From the NCBI GenBank assembly GCA_004297165.1, contig SCUJ01000007.1, positions 31,959-95,958 on the forward strand: 64,000 bases of DNA. Reading direction: 5' to 3'. Of the stretch, positions 47,764 through 56,656 are shown piece by piece. The DNA is from Gammaproteobacteria bacterium. Its GTDB lineage: Bacteria > Pseudomonadota > Gammaproteobacteria > Eutrophobiales > Eutrophobiaceae. Under the pieces are notes generated by a model. The model saw nothing but the letters and a program-made list of their open reading frames with translations. It had not been told where the DNA came from and made no database searches. Positions within the stretch are counted from its first letter, which is position 1. Every line of letters begins with the position of its first letter. A program made the translations under genes and the position numbers.

Positions 47764-49335
47764 ATGCCTAAATCTGCCAGACACATCGAATTGATGGATA
47801 CCACGCTGCGGGACGGTGAACAGACCGAAGGGGTCTCTTTCACGCCCGAAGAAAAGGTGAATATCGCAAAGGCCCTGGTGAAAAAACTGGGTGTGGACCG
47901 CGTGGAAGTCGCCTCCGCCAAGGTCTCGGAAGGCGAAAAGGAAGCGGTCTCCACCATCGCCAGATGGGCCGCGGAGGAAGGTTTCCTCGATCGGATCGAA
48001 GTCCTAGGTTTCGTGGATCACAAACGCAGCGTGGACTGGGTGGCCGAGACTGGCGGGCGCACCATCAACCTGCTCACCAAGGGCAGCGAAAGGCATTGCA
48101 CGATGCAATTGCGCAAGACGCTGTCGCAGCACCTCGCTGATGTGCATCGCACCATCGATTATGCCCACCACTGCGACCTGAAGATCAATCTCTATCTCGA
48201 AGACTGGTCGAACGGCATTCGCAACAGCCCGGAGCATGTCTATGGGATGATGGACGCCCTGAGAGACAAGGGGATTAACCGGTTCCTGCTGCCCGATACC
48301 TTGGGCGTGATGTCGCCGGACGAGGTTTACGCCGCCATCAGCGCCATGATCGCCCGTTATCCCGGCGTAGCATTTGATTTCCATCCCCACAACGATTATG
48401 GACTCGCGACCGCAAACGTGATGGCGGCGGTGCGCGCCGGAGTTACGGGAGTGCATTGCACGATCAATTGTCTGGGTGAGCGCGCCGGCAATGCCTCTCT
48501 GGCCGAGGTCGCAGTCGTGCTGAAGGACAAACTGGGGGTCGATCTCTCGATCAATGAGCACCACATCTTCGATCTGAGCACGATGGTGGAAAATTTCTCC
48601 GGAAAATGGGTTTCGGCAAACATGCCCATCGTCGGCAAAGATGTCTTTACGCAGACGGCAGGCATCCATGCCGATGGCGATCACAAGGCAGGTCTCTACG
48701 AAAGCACATTGAAACCGGAACGCTTCGACCGCATCCGCAGCTACGCCCTGGGCAAGATGAGCGGCCGGGCCTCATTGATCAAGAATCTGGAGGCCATGGA
48801 TCTCAGCCTGAACGAGGAAAACCTGCAACGGGTCCTGAAACGCATCGTCAAGCTGGGAGACTCGAAACAGACCATCACGGCGGACGATCTGCCCTTCATC
48901 ATCGCCGATGTGATGGAGAGTCGCGAGTATCACCACATCAAACTGACCAATTGTTCCATCACCAGCGGTCTGGATCTGGAATCCACTGTCAGCATCCAGG
49001 TGGATATCGCCGGAAAACTGCACAAGGCCACAGGCACTGGCAATGGCGGTTTCGATGCCTTCATCGACGCCATCGAGAAGATCCTGAGTAAAAAGAAGTA
49101 CACCCTGCCGAAGCTGTTGAATTATGAAATACGCATCCCCAAGGGCGGCGATACCAGCGCCTTGACCGAGTGCATCATCACCTGGCAGACAGAAGGCAAA
49201 CCGATCAAGACCCGGGGCGTCCATGCGAACCAGGTCTTCGCCGCCATCCTTGCGGCCTTGCGTTTAATCAACCTGCAACTTCACGAACGCCCACAGATCA
49301 CGGCGGAGGAAGAAATACAGGAAGAAGCGGGCTAA
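47764..49335 (+). CDS. cimA: LeuA/CimA family synthase, most like (R)-citramalate synthase
   Basis: A 523-residue HMGL-like synthase: LMDTTLRDGEQTEGVSFTPEEK opens the TIM barrel, HPHNDYG holds metal-binding His residues, and a C-terminal regulatory domain follows (about residues 390-510). Several segments resemble Leptospira CimA as remembered rather than E. coli LeuA: INLLTKGS, INLYLEDWSNGIRNSP, FLLPDTLGVMSPDE, DVFTQTAGIHADGDHKAG, YEIRIPKGGDTSALTE. CimA condenses pyruvate and acetyl-CoA, allowing isoleucine synthesis through LeuCD and LeuB without threonine. The Tyr of LYLEDW, which contacts pyruvate in CimA, is kept. A 2-isopropylmalate synthase role cannot be excluded; some bacteria have LeuA enzymes in this clade. 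Confidence 0.75.
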   Translation: MPKSARHIELMDTTLRDGEQTEGVSFTPEEKVNIAKALVKKLGVDRVEVASAKVSEGEKEAVSTIARWAAEEGFLDRIEVLGFVDHKRSVDWVAETGGRTINLLTKGSERHCTMQLRKTLSQHLADVHRTIDYAHHCDLKINLYLEDWSNGIRNSPEHVYGMMDALRDKGINRFLLPDTLGVMSPDEVYAAISAMIARYPGVAFDFHPHNDYGLATANVMAAVRAGVTGVHCTINCLGERAGNASLAEVAVVLKDKLGVDLSINEHHIFDLSTMVENFSGKWVSANMPIVGKDVFTQTAGIHADGDHKAGLYESTLKPERFDRIRSYALGKMSGRASLIKNLEAMDLSLNEENLQRVLKRIVKLGDSKQTITADDLPFIIADVMESREYHHIKLTNCSITSGLDLESTVSIQVDIAGKLHKATGTGNGGFDAFIDAIEKILSKKKYTLPKLLNYEIRIPKGGDTSALTECIITWQTEGKPIKTRGVHANQVFAAILAALRLINLQLHERPQITAEEEIQEEAG

Positions 49336-49362
49336 CAGACTGTTGAGAAACGTCAGACCGAC

Positions 49363-50463
49363 TTAGGGTCGTGCCTCAAGGGCCGCCACAACCCGATCCC
49401 CAAAGGCGTCGGTCCCGATAATCTTGGCGCCGACGCCGAAGCGATTGAGATCGGGCGTCGTGTAGCCGTCGGCGAACACCTGCTGGATGGCCGCCCAGAC
49501 CTTCCTCGCCTCCTCGGGCATGCCGAGGCTATGTTCGAGCATCATGGCTACCGAGCCGATCATGGAGTAGGGGTTGGCGATATTCTTTCCGGCGATATCC
49601 GGTGCCGAGCCGTGCGATGGTTCGTAGTAGGCATTTCTGGGGCCGAGGCAGGCGGAAGGCATCAATCCAAGGGAGCCCAGGATGCCGCCACCCTGATCGC
49701 TGAGAATGTCGCCGAACATGTTCTCCATCACCATCACATCGAACTGACCGGGTTCGAGACATAACAGCGTGGCCGCCGAATCCACCAGTTGATGCCTGAT
49801 CTCCACCTGGGGATATTCCCGCCCCACTTCTTCCATCACGGTATTCCACAGGATGCTGGATTTCAGGACATTACTCTTGTGGATGTTGTGCAGTACCCGC
49901 TTGCGTTTGTTCGCGATATCGAAGGCGACCCGGGCAACTCTCGCGATCTGCGCCTCGTCATATTCGAGCGTCTCCTTCACGTAGCGCAGCCCCTCGCTAT
50001 TGACGCCGCTTTCCTTGGCGCCGAAATAGAGGCCGCCGACAAGCTCGCGGATCATGATGATGTCTATGCCTGCGCCGATTACTTCAGGCTTGAGGGGCGA
50101 GAAATGCGCCAGGGCCTTTGGAAGGAATACGGGGCGGATGTTGGCGAAGGTGTCCAGATGCTTGCGGAGCGGTAGTATCGCCCCGCGCTCCGGTTGCAGA
50201 TCGGTCGGAATCTTTTGTGTTTCGTCATAACTCAAGCCCACAGGGCCCTTCAACACGGCATCGGCTTCGGCGCACAGACGCCGGGTGGTTTCAGGAAAGG
50301 GATGGCCATCGGTGAAATAAGCGCTGGCGCCGAATGGGGCCTCGCAAAGCGCCAGTTTGATACGGTTGCGCCTCTCGATGACGCCGAGGACTTTCAGGGC
50401 CTCTCGCATCAGTTCCGGCCCGATGCAGTCGCCGGGAAGAATGGCGATCTTGAATTGTTTCAT
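49363..50463 (-). CDS. leuB: 3-isopropylmalate dehydrogenase
   Basis: A 366-residue isocitrate/isopropylmalate dehydrogenase-family protein. AILPGDCIGPELMREALKVL opens the protein. LRKHLDTFANIRPV is the substrate loop. VMVMENMFGDILSDQGGGILGSLGLMPSA and EPSHGSAPDIAGKNIANP are the metal and NAD sites. It is on the opposite strand, converging on the cimA-like gene, so it is not in the leuCD transcript. It could also oxidise 3-methylmalate in the citramalate route. Confidence 0.9.
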   Translation of the reverse strand: MKQFKIAILPGDCIGPELMREALKVLGVIERRNRIKLALCEAPFGASAYFTDGHPFPETTRRLCAEADAVLKGPVGLSYDETQKIPTDLQPERGAILPLRKHLDTFANIRPVFLPKALAHFSPLKPEVIGAGIDIIMIRELVGGLYFGAKESGVNSEGLRYVKETLEYDEAQIARVARVAFDIANKRKRVLHNIHKSNVLKSSILWNTVMEEVGREYPQVEIRHQLVDSAATLLCLEPGQFDVMVMENMFGDILSDQGGGILGSLGLMPSACLGPRNAYYEPSHGSAPDIAGKNIANPYSMIGSVAMMLEHSLGMPEEARKVWAAIQQVFADGYTTPDLNRFGVGAKIIGTDAFGDRVVAALEARP

Positions 50464-50537
50464 TTTGGATTTCACGCTGTATAAAAGCGGTGCATGGTAT
50501 ACCCGCCGCCAGGAAGATTGCAAACCGTGAAATGGGC

Positions 50538-50563
50538 AAAAAAAACCCGCCGTGAAGGCGGGT
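50538..50563 (-). terminator. Terminator of the PEP-CTERM gene
   Basis: On the minus strand ACCCGCC pairs with GGCGGGT around a 5-nt loop (stem at 50545-50563), followed by a run of eight T (50545-50538). It lies about 30 bp after the stop at 50592. Confidence 0.85.
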
Positions 50564-50591
50564 GCGAGATACGTCTTGTCTTGAGAAGAAA

Positions 50592-51347
50592 CTAAACTAA
50601 GGTTCTACCATTGCACCGCCGACTCGCGCCAAGGCTCACCAGAGCGATGGCGAATAACATCAGGCTGCCGGGTTCCGGGACATAGGCGGCGTCATGAGAG
50701 AAGGGGGCGAAATCATTGACATCGATGTCCGATGCCTTGTTCTTGACCTTGGTGTTATAAAGATCGAAATGCAGGAAGTACCCGCCAGCCAGCCCGCTCG
50801 CATCGACATCGAAGCCCATGTAGTAAAGGTCACCGCCAGAATTACCGGCGGGGTCCGTACCCGGATCATCCTGGGTATTTACATCGGCGCGCTTCTGCGA
50901 CGGGTTAAAAGTAAAGGCATACTCGTAGAAGTAGGTTTCAAATATCCCGTGTTGACCAAGATCGGTCCCGTCATGCTCGGCGCTCCCATCCATTTCGATC
51001 GGCGGTACGCCGTAGGTCATGTCGCTGATGTCGAAAGTATTGCCAGCAAAAATGAAGCTGCCGAAATCAGGCGCCGGAAATTCAGGCATGCTCGGCGTCA
51101 GGGCAATAGAAATATAGTGTGTTTTTGACACATCGATTGCTTGAGAGCCAGTGGCATGAGCATAGGCATAGAGCGTGAAGTCTCCAGACATCGTTATGAT
51201 GGTTTCATCGACAGGGTCGTAGGTTCCCCCACCGATATCCAGTTGTAATGTGGGAGTGGCATGGACGTTGTTTAAGCCTGCGAGACCGAGGCATAAGGCA
51301 ATCATTGCGTCTCGGGTTCTGAGTAGAGTTTTAAAGCCAATTTGCAT
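50592..51347 (-). CDS. Exported PEP-CTERM sorting-domain protein
   Basis: A 251-residue protein with a signal peptide (about residues 15-32) and a C-terminal PEP-CTERM anchor: VPEPGSLMLFAIALVSLGASRR, i.e. the PEP motif, a transmembrane helix and a basic tail. This is the sorting signal cut by exosortase in exopolysaccharide-producing Gram-negatives. The mature part is rich in Gly, Asp and aromatic residues with no recognised enzyme motif. GGAG precedes the ATG at 51347. A sigma-54 promoter lies immediately upstream, as for many PEP-CTERM genes controlled by PrsK/PrsR. No exosortase gene is in the window. Confidence 0.85.
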   Translation of the reverse strand: MQIGFKTLLRTRDAMIALCLGLAGLNNVHATPTLQLDIGGGTYDPVDETIITMSGDFTLYAYAHATGSQAIDVSKTHYISIALTPSMPEFPAPDFGSFIFAGNTFDISDMTYGVPPIEMDGSAEHDGTDLGQHGIFETYFYEYAFTFNPSQKRADVNTQDDPGTDPAGNSGGDLYYMGFDVDASGLAGGYFLHFDLYNTKVKNKASDIDVNDFAPFSHDAAYVPEPGSLMLFAIALVSLGASRRCNGRTLV

Positions 51348-51376
51348 TCGGATACTCCAAGTTGACATACTTAACT

Positions 51377-51392
51377 TGCAAAATTCTTGCCA
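51377..51392 (-). promoter_or_regulatory. Sigma-54 promoter of the PEP-CTERM gene
   Basis: Read on the minus strand, TGGCAAGAATTTTGCA matches the -24/-12 consensus TGGCAC-N5-TTGCW with GG and GC at the correct 12-bp offset. The predicted start site near 51366 would give a leader of about 19 nt before the ATG at 51347, with the GGAG inside it. Confidence 0.75.
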
Positions 51393-51849
51393 TTATATAT
51401 TTACGTAAAAATCATACAGTTATATCTTTCAAGCAATCAACAATGTAAGGTTTCCCGACAGAGTTAACTGGATGAAACGCCAAATTTTATTTTAATTCGT
51501 TATTAATCAATTGGTTGTAAAGTGATCACGAGTTCTTGCCACTGTAAATTTTGGCGACAACTGGATGGTTTTAAAACTGATTCATACCTCGATGGAAGTA
51601 TCTGTGTTTGCCCCGCGTGCGATTAACACCAATGCACTTTAATCGGGTTATTAGGGACTGATATTTTCTATCGATAACTTTCAGTCGCGGGACGATATTT
51701 AATTATTCTACCCTGCGATAATCATGCAACCGCTTGATGGCTTTATCTTCTTTTGCTTGTCACTTTAAGCTGGATTATCCTTAACCCCGTTTGAGGGCAA
51801 GCCATGGAAATTCGTCGTTTTCCCCTACCGCAAGGATAAAAATCACTCA
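51393..51849. other. Intergenic region with a possible mini-ORF
   Basis: AT-rich and without a gene of usual size. A GAGGG is followed at 51804 by an 11-codon frame (MEIRRFPLPQG, stop at 51839) that ends just before the next gene. Its GGATAA end overlaps the likely ribosome binding site of the 51850 gene, so it could act as a leader peptide. I see no terminator, repeat or RNA gene. Confidence 0.3.
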
Positions 51850-52467
51850 ATGGTAAGTGCAAAACTGCTCAGATCGCTCTACGAGGGGGGACTGGATCAT
51901 CATCTGGTGTTACACCGGACCGCCGATCGGGTATTTCTCGGTTCCTTAAGGTTCGAGAAAGGCAAGATGGTGATTCGGGACAACGGCTATCTTGAAAATA
52001 TAAAACCGGCGACTCTCAATCCGTGTTTCGATAATGGCACGATCGGAATGATCTGCAAATCGGATCAATACGAATGGGAAAGCCTGACCTTCTATGGCAT
52101 CGAAAAAACCTCCATCAAAACGGACTTGAGCAAGACGCGCAACGCGGCCCTGGTCGCCGCGGAGAATCAGTATGGCGACAAGCTGATAAATTTTACCGGA
52201 AGCATCTATCGCGGATTTCAGTTGCTGCTGGAAAACCATTTCCTCCCTGTCATTTTATTGCAGGCAATCCTGTCGAAACGGGGGGAGATCGGGCTTGTAG
52301 TGGCCGATCTCAGGACCATCCCCATGGATATCAAAAAGATCAGCACGCTGAATGACGAGGTTACGCGGACCATCGAAAAATACACCTTGCTCGATGTCAA
52401 CGATGAATTAAAAATCTCCGATACCGATTTTGAAGAGATGTTCGGTAAATACCGACTCCCGCCCTGA
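51850..52467 (+). CDS. Hypothetical protein
   Basis: A 205-residue protein that I do not recognise. It lacks a signal peptide and membrane segments. The N-terminal part reads KLLRSLYEGGLDHHLVLHRTADRVFLGSL, the middle GTIGMICKSDQYEWESLTFYG, and the C-terminal half is predicted helical with VILLQAILSKRGEIGLVVADLRTIP. AAGGA lies upstream of the ATG at slightly long spacing. It sits between the PEP-CTERM gene and the acyl-CoA dehydrogenase operon with 88 bp before the latter. Confidence 0.65.
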   Translation: MVSAKLLRSLYEGGLDHHLVLHRTADRVFLGSLRFEKGKMVIRDNGYLENIKPATLNPCFDNGTIGMICKSDQYEWESLTFYGIEKTSIKTDLSKTRNAALVAAENQYGDKLINFTGSIYRGFQLLLENHFLPVILLQAILSKRGEIGLVVADLRTIPMDIKKISTLNDEVTRTIEKYTLLDVNDELKISDTDFEEMFGKYRLPP

Positions 52468-52555
52468 TCATCGCGCTTGAATTCTGTCTTTGATATTGCC
52501 GCTTGCTGTTCACCGGAACGATGCCTCACTATACGTTCGAGTTACCTGCTGCTAA

Positions 52556-53686
52556 ATGTTGCTGGATGATCCGCACAAACTAATCCGGGATACCGCACAG
52601 CGTTTTGCCCGGGAGGTACTTGCGCCTGGAGCGGCGGGGCGCGATCGCACCGGTGAATTTCCGCGGGCGGAGATCCGTCAACTGGGCGAACTTGGATTCA
52701 TGGGCATTACCATTCCCGAGCGTTACGACGGCGCGGGCCTGGATTTTCTCGCCCTAGCCGTGGCCCTGGAAGAGATCGCCGCCGGCGAGGCCGCGGTCGC
52801 CACCATCATGAGCGGCCACAATTCCGTCGGGTGCATGCCGGTCCTGCAATACGGCACTGAAGAGCAGAAACAACTGTTCCTCAAACCCATGGCGCGCGGC
52901 GAACTGCTTACCGCCTTTTGCCTTACCGAACCTGAAGGGGGATCGGACGCGGGTAATCTGCGCACGAGTGCGAGGCGCGATGGCGATAACTATGTCCTCT
53001 ACGGCACGAAGCAGTTTATTACCAGCGGTTCAACCGCAAGGCTTGCCATCGTTTTCGCCAGGACCGGACCTGAAGCCGGACCGCGGGGCCTTACGGCATT
53101 TCTGGTGCCCACTGATCTTCCCGGTTATCGGGTGGTCCGCAAGGAGGAGAAGATGGGGCAGGTCGCCTCGGATACCTGCCAGATCGCGTTCGATGACGTC
53201 AGAGTTCCTATTTCGCTGCGGCTTGGCGCTGAAGGCGACGGTTACCGGATAGCACTCAGCAATCTGGAGGGAGGACGGATCGGGATCGCTGCGCAATGCA
53301 TTGGCGTCGCTGTTGCCGCGCTCGGGGAAGCGATCCGCTACGCGCGGGAGCGGAAGACCTTCGGCAAACCCATCATCGAGCATCAGGCCGTGGCCTTTCG
53401 CCTGGCGCAGATGGCGACCCTGCTGGAATCGGCCCGACAACTGGTGTATCACGCCGCGTCCCTGCGAGATGCGGGGATCGCCTGCATCAAGGAGGCTTGC
53501 ATGGCGAAACTGCATGCCTCGGAGGCGGCGGAGAGGATCTGTTCCGATGCGATCCAGACCCTGGGCGGTTACGGTTATCTAAAGGATTTCCCGCTGGAAC
53601 GTTATTATCGCGACATCCGGGTTGCGAAAATCTATGAGGGCACCAACGACATCCAGTGCATGGTGATCGCCAGGCATCTGGACTGA
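52556..53686 (+). CDS. Acyl-CoA dehydrogenase (possibly AliB-like)
   Basis: A 376-residue FAD acyl-CoA dehydrogenase. LTEPEGGSDAGNLRT and YGTKQFITSGS are flavin/substrate segments. GGRIGIAAQCIGVAVAAL, RKTFGKPIIEHQAV and GGYGYLKDFPLERYYRDIRVAKIYEGTNDIQ form the C-terminal domain, with the catalytic Glu in YEGTNDIQ. A stop codon lies directly before ATG 52556, so the start cannot be earlier. Pairing with the ligase at 53688 resembles cyclohexanecarboxyl-CoA dehydrogenase AliB next to AliA, but other short or cyclic acyl-CoAs are possible. Confidence 0.88.
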   Translation: MLLDDPHKLIRDTAQRFAREVLAPGAAGRDRTGEFPRAEIRQLGELGFMGITIPERYDGAGLDFLALAVALEEIAAGEAAVATIMSGHNSVGCMPVLQYGTEEQKQLFLKPMARGELLTAFCLTEPEGGSDAGNLRTSARRDGDNYVLYGTKQFITSGSTARLAIVFARTGPEAGPRGLTAFLVPTDLPGYRVVRKEEKMGQVASDTCQIAFDDVRVPISLRLGAEGDGYRIALSNLEGGRIGIAAQCIGVAVAALGEAIRYARERKTFGKPIIEHQAVAFRLAQMATLLESARQLVYHAASLRDAGIACIKEACMAKLHASEAAERICSDAIQTLGGYGYLKDFPLERYYRDIRVAKIYEGTNDIQCMVIARHLD

Positions 53687-53687
53687 G

Positions 53688-55349
53688 ATGATGGGAAGCC
53701 CTCCCGACAATAGCCAGCCTTCGGATCTGATGCCGGGTCTGATGCTGGATGACATGAGGCTGGAGCGTGAGGCCAGGGCGGGTTTTTGGCCCAATCACGT
53801 CCTCACGGATTATTTCGATGCCTGGTTAAATTCCCGCCCGAACGATACAGCCCTCATCGCCCATCGCACTGACCAGGGCACAGAGACCCGGCTCACCTAC
53901 GCCGAACTCGATGTTCACGTCAATAATATCGCCGCCAATCTCACCAGGATGGGAGTGCAGCCAGGGGATGTGGTTTCCTATCAATTGCCCAATCGGTGGG
54001 AGTTTGTCGCCTTGTTGCTCGCCTGCATCCGGATTGGCGCCGTCAGCAATCCCCTGATGCCGATCTTCCGGCGCCGGGAACTGGAGTTCATGGTCGGCAG
54101 GGTAGGAGCGAAGATCCTCATCGTGCCCGCCATCTTCCGAAATTTCGATCACGCGGCGATGGCCGGAAAATTACAACCGGCGTTGCCTGCACTGGAACAT
54201 GTAATCATCGTTGACGGACAGAGCGAGCAATCCTTCGCGGTGCAATTGCTGGCCGCACCGGCTTCACAACCTGCTTCTAATGCCAGTCTCACGCCCAATC
54301 AGGTGCTGAAGGTGATGTACACCTCCGGTACGACCGGGGAACCCAAGGGGGTGATGCACACCTCGAATACCCTGTTATCGACGATCATCGCGCTGGTGGA
54401 CCGGATCGGCGTCACCGGCAAGGATGTCATGTTCGTGCCTACGCCTTTCGCGCACAGCTTTGGATTCGTCTACGGGATCATGTTGTCTGTCCATCTTGGG
54501 ATCCCCCTGGTAACGCTGGATGTTTGGAAACCGGCCACGGCGATCACCTTGATGGAACGTCATGGCGTCACCTTCAGTTTCGGCACGCCGCCGTTTCTTT
54601 CCGATCTGGCCTATTTCCCGAGTGTCCGGCAACGCAAACTCGATAACCTGCGGCTGTTTCTGGCCTCTGGGGCGCCTATCCCCCGCGCCTTGGCGCGGGA
54701 GGCGGAGCGGAATTTCGGTCTCAAGGTTGAGGTCGCCTTCGGGATGACCGAACTCGGTATTGTCAGCGCGACCGATCCGGCGCGTCCGGATCTCGGTCGG
54801 GATTCGGATGGCTATGATCTGGCATCCTGCGAGACACGCATAGTCGATGCTGAACGCCGGGAACTGCCGCCTGGCTCGGCAGGCAGCCTGGAATGCCGGG
54901 GTTCATCCACCTTCGTCGGTTACCATCGCCGGCCGGATCTGTATGCCGTGGATGCGGAGGGCTGGTTCGATACCGGCGATCTCGCGAAAAAGAATGCCGC
55001 CGGTTGTCTCCAAATCGTGGGGCGGAAGAAGGATATCATCATCCGGGGCGGCGAAAACATCCCGGTGGTGGAGGTGGAAAAGTTGATCCACGAGATGCCG
55101 CAGGTGCGCGAGGCGGCGCTGATCGCGATGCCGGACCCCAGATTAGGTGAACGGGTCTGTGCTTACATCGCCACACATGCGGACGCGCCTCTCTCCCTGA
55201 CGGAGGTCGTGGAGTTTCTGGAGGGCCGGGGCCTGGCCCGGCAATATCTGCCGGAACGGCTGGAACTCGTTGAGGACCTGCCAAAGACGCCCTCGGGCAA
55301 GATCCAGAAATATCTCCTGCGGGAGCAGGCGGCGCGATTGACGGTATAA
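53688..55349 (+). CDS. Acyl-CoA ligase (possibly cyclohexanecarboxylate-CoA ligase, AliA-like)
   Basis: A 553-residue AMP-forming ligase. P-loop-type A3 motif VMYTSGTTGEPKGVMHT lies near residue 205. FGMTELGIVSATDP is the A5 motif, GWFDTGDLAKKNAAGCLQIVGRKKDIIIRGGENI contains A7-A8, and KTPSGKIQKYLLRE holds the adenylating lysine. It starts one base after the acyl-CoA dehydrogenase stop. The substrate is uncertain; an alicyclic or fatty acid is suggested by the neighbour and by general resemblance to AliA. Confidence 0.8.
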   Translation: MMGSPPDNSQPSDLMPGLMLDDMRLEREARAGFWPNHVLTDYFDAWLNSRPNDTALIAHRTDQGTETRLTYAELDVHVNNIAANLTRMGVQPGDVVSYQLPNRWEFVALLLACIRIGAVSNPLMPIFRRRELEFMVGRVGAKILIVPAIFRNFDHAAMAGKLQPALPALEHVIIVDGQSEQSFAVQLLAAPASQPASNASLTPNQVLKVMYTSGTTGEPKGVMHTSNTLLSTIIALVDRIGVTGKDVMFVPTPFAHSFGFVYGIMLSVHLGIPLVTLDVWKPATAITLMERHGVTFSFGTPPFLSDLAYFPSVRQRKLDNLRLFLASGAPIPRALAREAERNFGLKVEVAFGMTELGIVSATDPARPDLGRDSDGYDLASCETRIVDAERRELPPGSAGSLECRGSSTFVGYHRRPDLYAVDAEGWFDTGDLAKKNAAGCLQIVGRKKDIIIRGGENIPVVEVEKLIHEMPQVREAALIAMPDPRLGERVCAYIATHADAPLSLTEVVEFLEGRGLARQYLPERLELVEDLPKTPSGKIQKYLLREQAARLTV

Positions 55350-55380
55350 TGCTGCGCACTCTTCAGCGGGGGACCTTAAC

Positions 55381-55983
55381 ATGCCTGTCTACAGCATCGA
55401 TGGAATCACGCCCGTGGTGGAACCGGGCGCCTTCGTCCACCCAACGGCCTGTCTGATCGGCGATGTCATCGTCCGCGCCGGTGTTTATATCGGGCCCGGA
55501 GTATCCCTGCGCGGCGATTTCGGCCGCATCGTCATCGGGGAGAACAGCAATGTGCAGGACAACTGCGTCATGCACACCCTGCCGAATGCCGATTTGATCG
55601 TGGAGGCGGAAGGTCACATCGGTCACAGCGCGGTGCTGCACGGCTGCCATGTCGGGCGTAACGTCATGATCGGGATCGGCGCCATCCTGCTCGATCTCGC
55701 CATGGTCGGCGAGTCCTCGATCGTCGCCGCGGGGGCCCTGCTCAAGACCAACTTCAGTTGTCCGCCCCGCAGTCTCGTCATCGGCAATCCGGCGGTGGTC
55801 AAGCGCGAGTTGAGCGAGAGCGAACTGGCCTGGAAGATCCAGGCGACCCAGCAATATAAGAAGCTGACTGCGAGGTGCCTCGGCAGTCTTCAGGAAACGC
55901 GGCCACTGTCCGCCGTGGAAACCGATCGGCCGCGATTGGCCATTTCCGGTTTCAAGACCTTGCAGGATTCGCGCCGCCACTGA
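55381..55983 (+). CDS. Gamma-carbonic anhydrase-like hexapeptide protein (PaaY/CaiE type)
   Basis: A 200-residue left-handed beta-helix protein. Hexapeptide repeats run from FVHPTACLIGDVIVRAGVYIGPGVSLRGDFGRI to SSIVAAGALLKTN. HTLPNADLIVEAEGHIGHSAVLHGC carries the histidines of the metal site. Length, repeats and the C-terminal helix (LSESELAWKIQATQQYKKL) fit PaaY, a thioesterase-like helper in phenylacetate catabolism, and CaiE. It is the third gene of the acyl-CoA operon, which argues for a CoA-ester role rather than CO2 hydration. Confidence 0.82.
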   Translation: MPVYSIDGITPVVEPGAFVHPTACLIGDVIVRAGVYIGPGVSLRGDFGRIVIGENSNVQDNCVMHTLPNADLIVEAEGHIGHSAVLHGCHVGRNVMIGIGAILLDLAMVGESSIVAAGALLKTNFSCPPRSLVIGNPAVVKRELSESELAWKIQATQQYKKLTARCLGSLQETRPLSAVETDRPRLAISGFKTLQDSRRH

Positions 55984-55986
55984 GCC

Positions 55987-56637
55987 TCATCCTCCGGCAT
56001 GCCTGCGTGCTCCAGTACGAAACCGGTTGAACGGCGGCCGATCCGGCAGATATTGCAAATCATCCGCGCGATCGATATCCCTTAACGCCGGTTGTAGCGC
56101 GACGCTATAGCCCAGTTCGGCGAGGCGTTCCAGCGTGCGGGGAAACACCATCTTCGTGCTCCAGGGGATCGCCCGCATGATCACGGGGTGGATGCGTTTC
56201 AATCCGATCAGCACATACCCGCCATCCAGAACCGGGACCAGGGTTGCATCGTGATCGTTCAAGGATGCGATGGAACGGCGTAGCACCTCCCGATCCAGAC
56301 CGGGACAATCGGCCCCCGTGAGGATGACCTTGTCGCTGTGCGCGAGACCCACGGTCAATGCGTGCAGCATGCGTTTGCCCACGTCGCCCTCGATCTGTGC
56401 CGTCCGCAGGATGCCTTGCGGAAGATGGACTGTCCGCCAGACGGGATCGTCCGGCGAGGGCACCCCGCAAAGCTCGACACGATCCGCGCCGCAGGCGAAG
56501 GCTTCCTCAAGGATCCTTTCGAGCATGCAGCGGGCGAGTCCCGCGGCGCCTTCATCGCCCAGCACGGGAATCAGTCGGGTCTTTACCATTCCCGGCTGCG
56601 GCGCCTTGGCGAGGATGATGACCTGCGTTCCCGGCAT
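55987..56637 (-). CDS. TIGR04282/DUF2064 glycosyltransferase-like nucleotidyl transferase
   Basis: A 216-residue protein of the TIGR04282 (DUF2064) group with a GT-A type fold: VIILAKAPQPGMVKTRLIPVLG is the N-terminal nucleotide-binding segment, VILTGADCPGL holds the metal-binding aspartate, and VPVLDGGYVLIGL the conserved C-terminal strand. The role of the family is not established. It starts 19 bp after the benzoate-CoA ligase stop on the same strand, so it appears to be the last gene of the box operon, an unexpected companion. Confidence 0.78.
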   Translation of the reverse strand: MPGTQVIILAKAPQPGMVKTRLIPVLGDEGAAGLARCMLERILEEAFACGADRVELCGVPSPDDPVWRTVHLPQGILRTAQIEGDVGKRMLHALTVGLAHSDKVILTGADCPGLDREVLRRSIASLNDHDATLVPVLDGGYVLIGLKRIHPVIMRAIPWSTKMVFPRTLERLAELGYSVALQPALRDIDRADDLQYLPDRPPFNRFRTGARRHAGG

Positions 56638-56656
56638 GTGTTGAGGCGTTTCGCGA

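Noticed and set aside
46998..47957. Minus-strand frame opposite leuD
   Set aside because: Shadow frame; leuD and the synthase on the plus strand carry clear family motifs.
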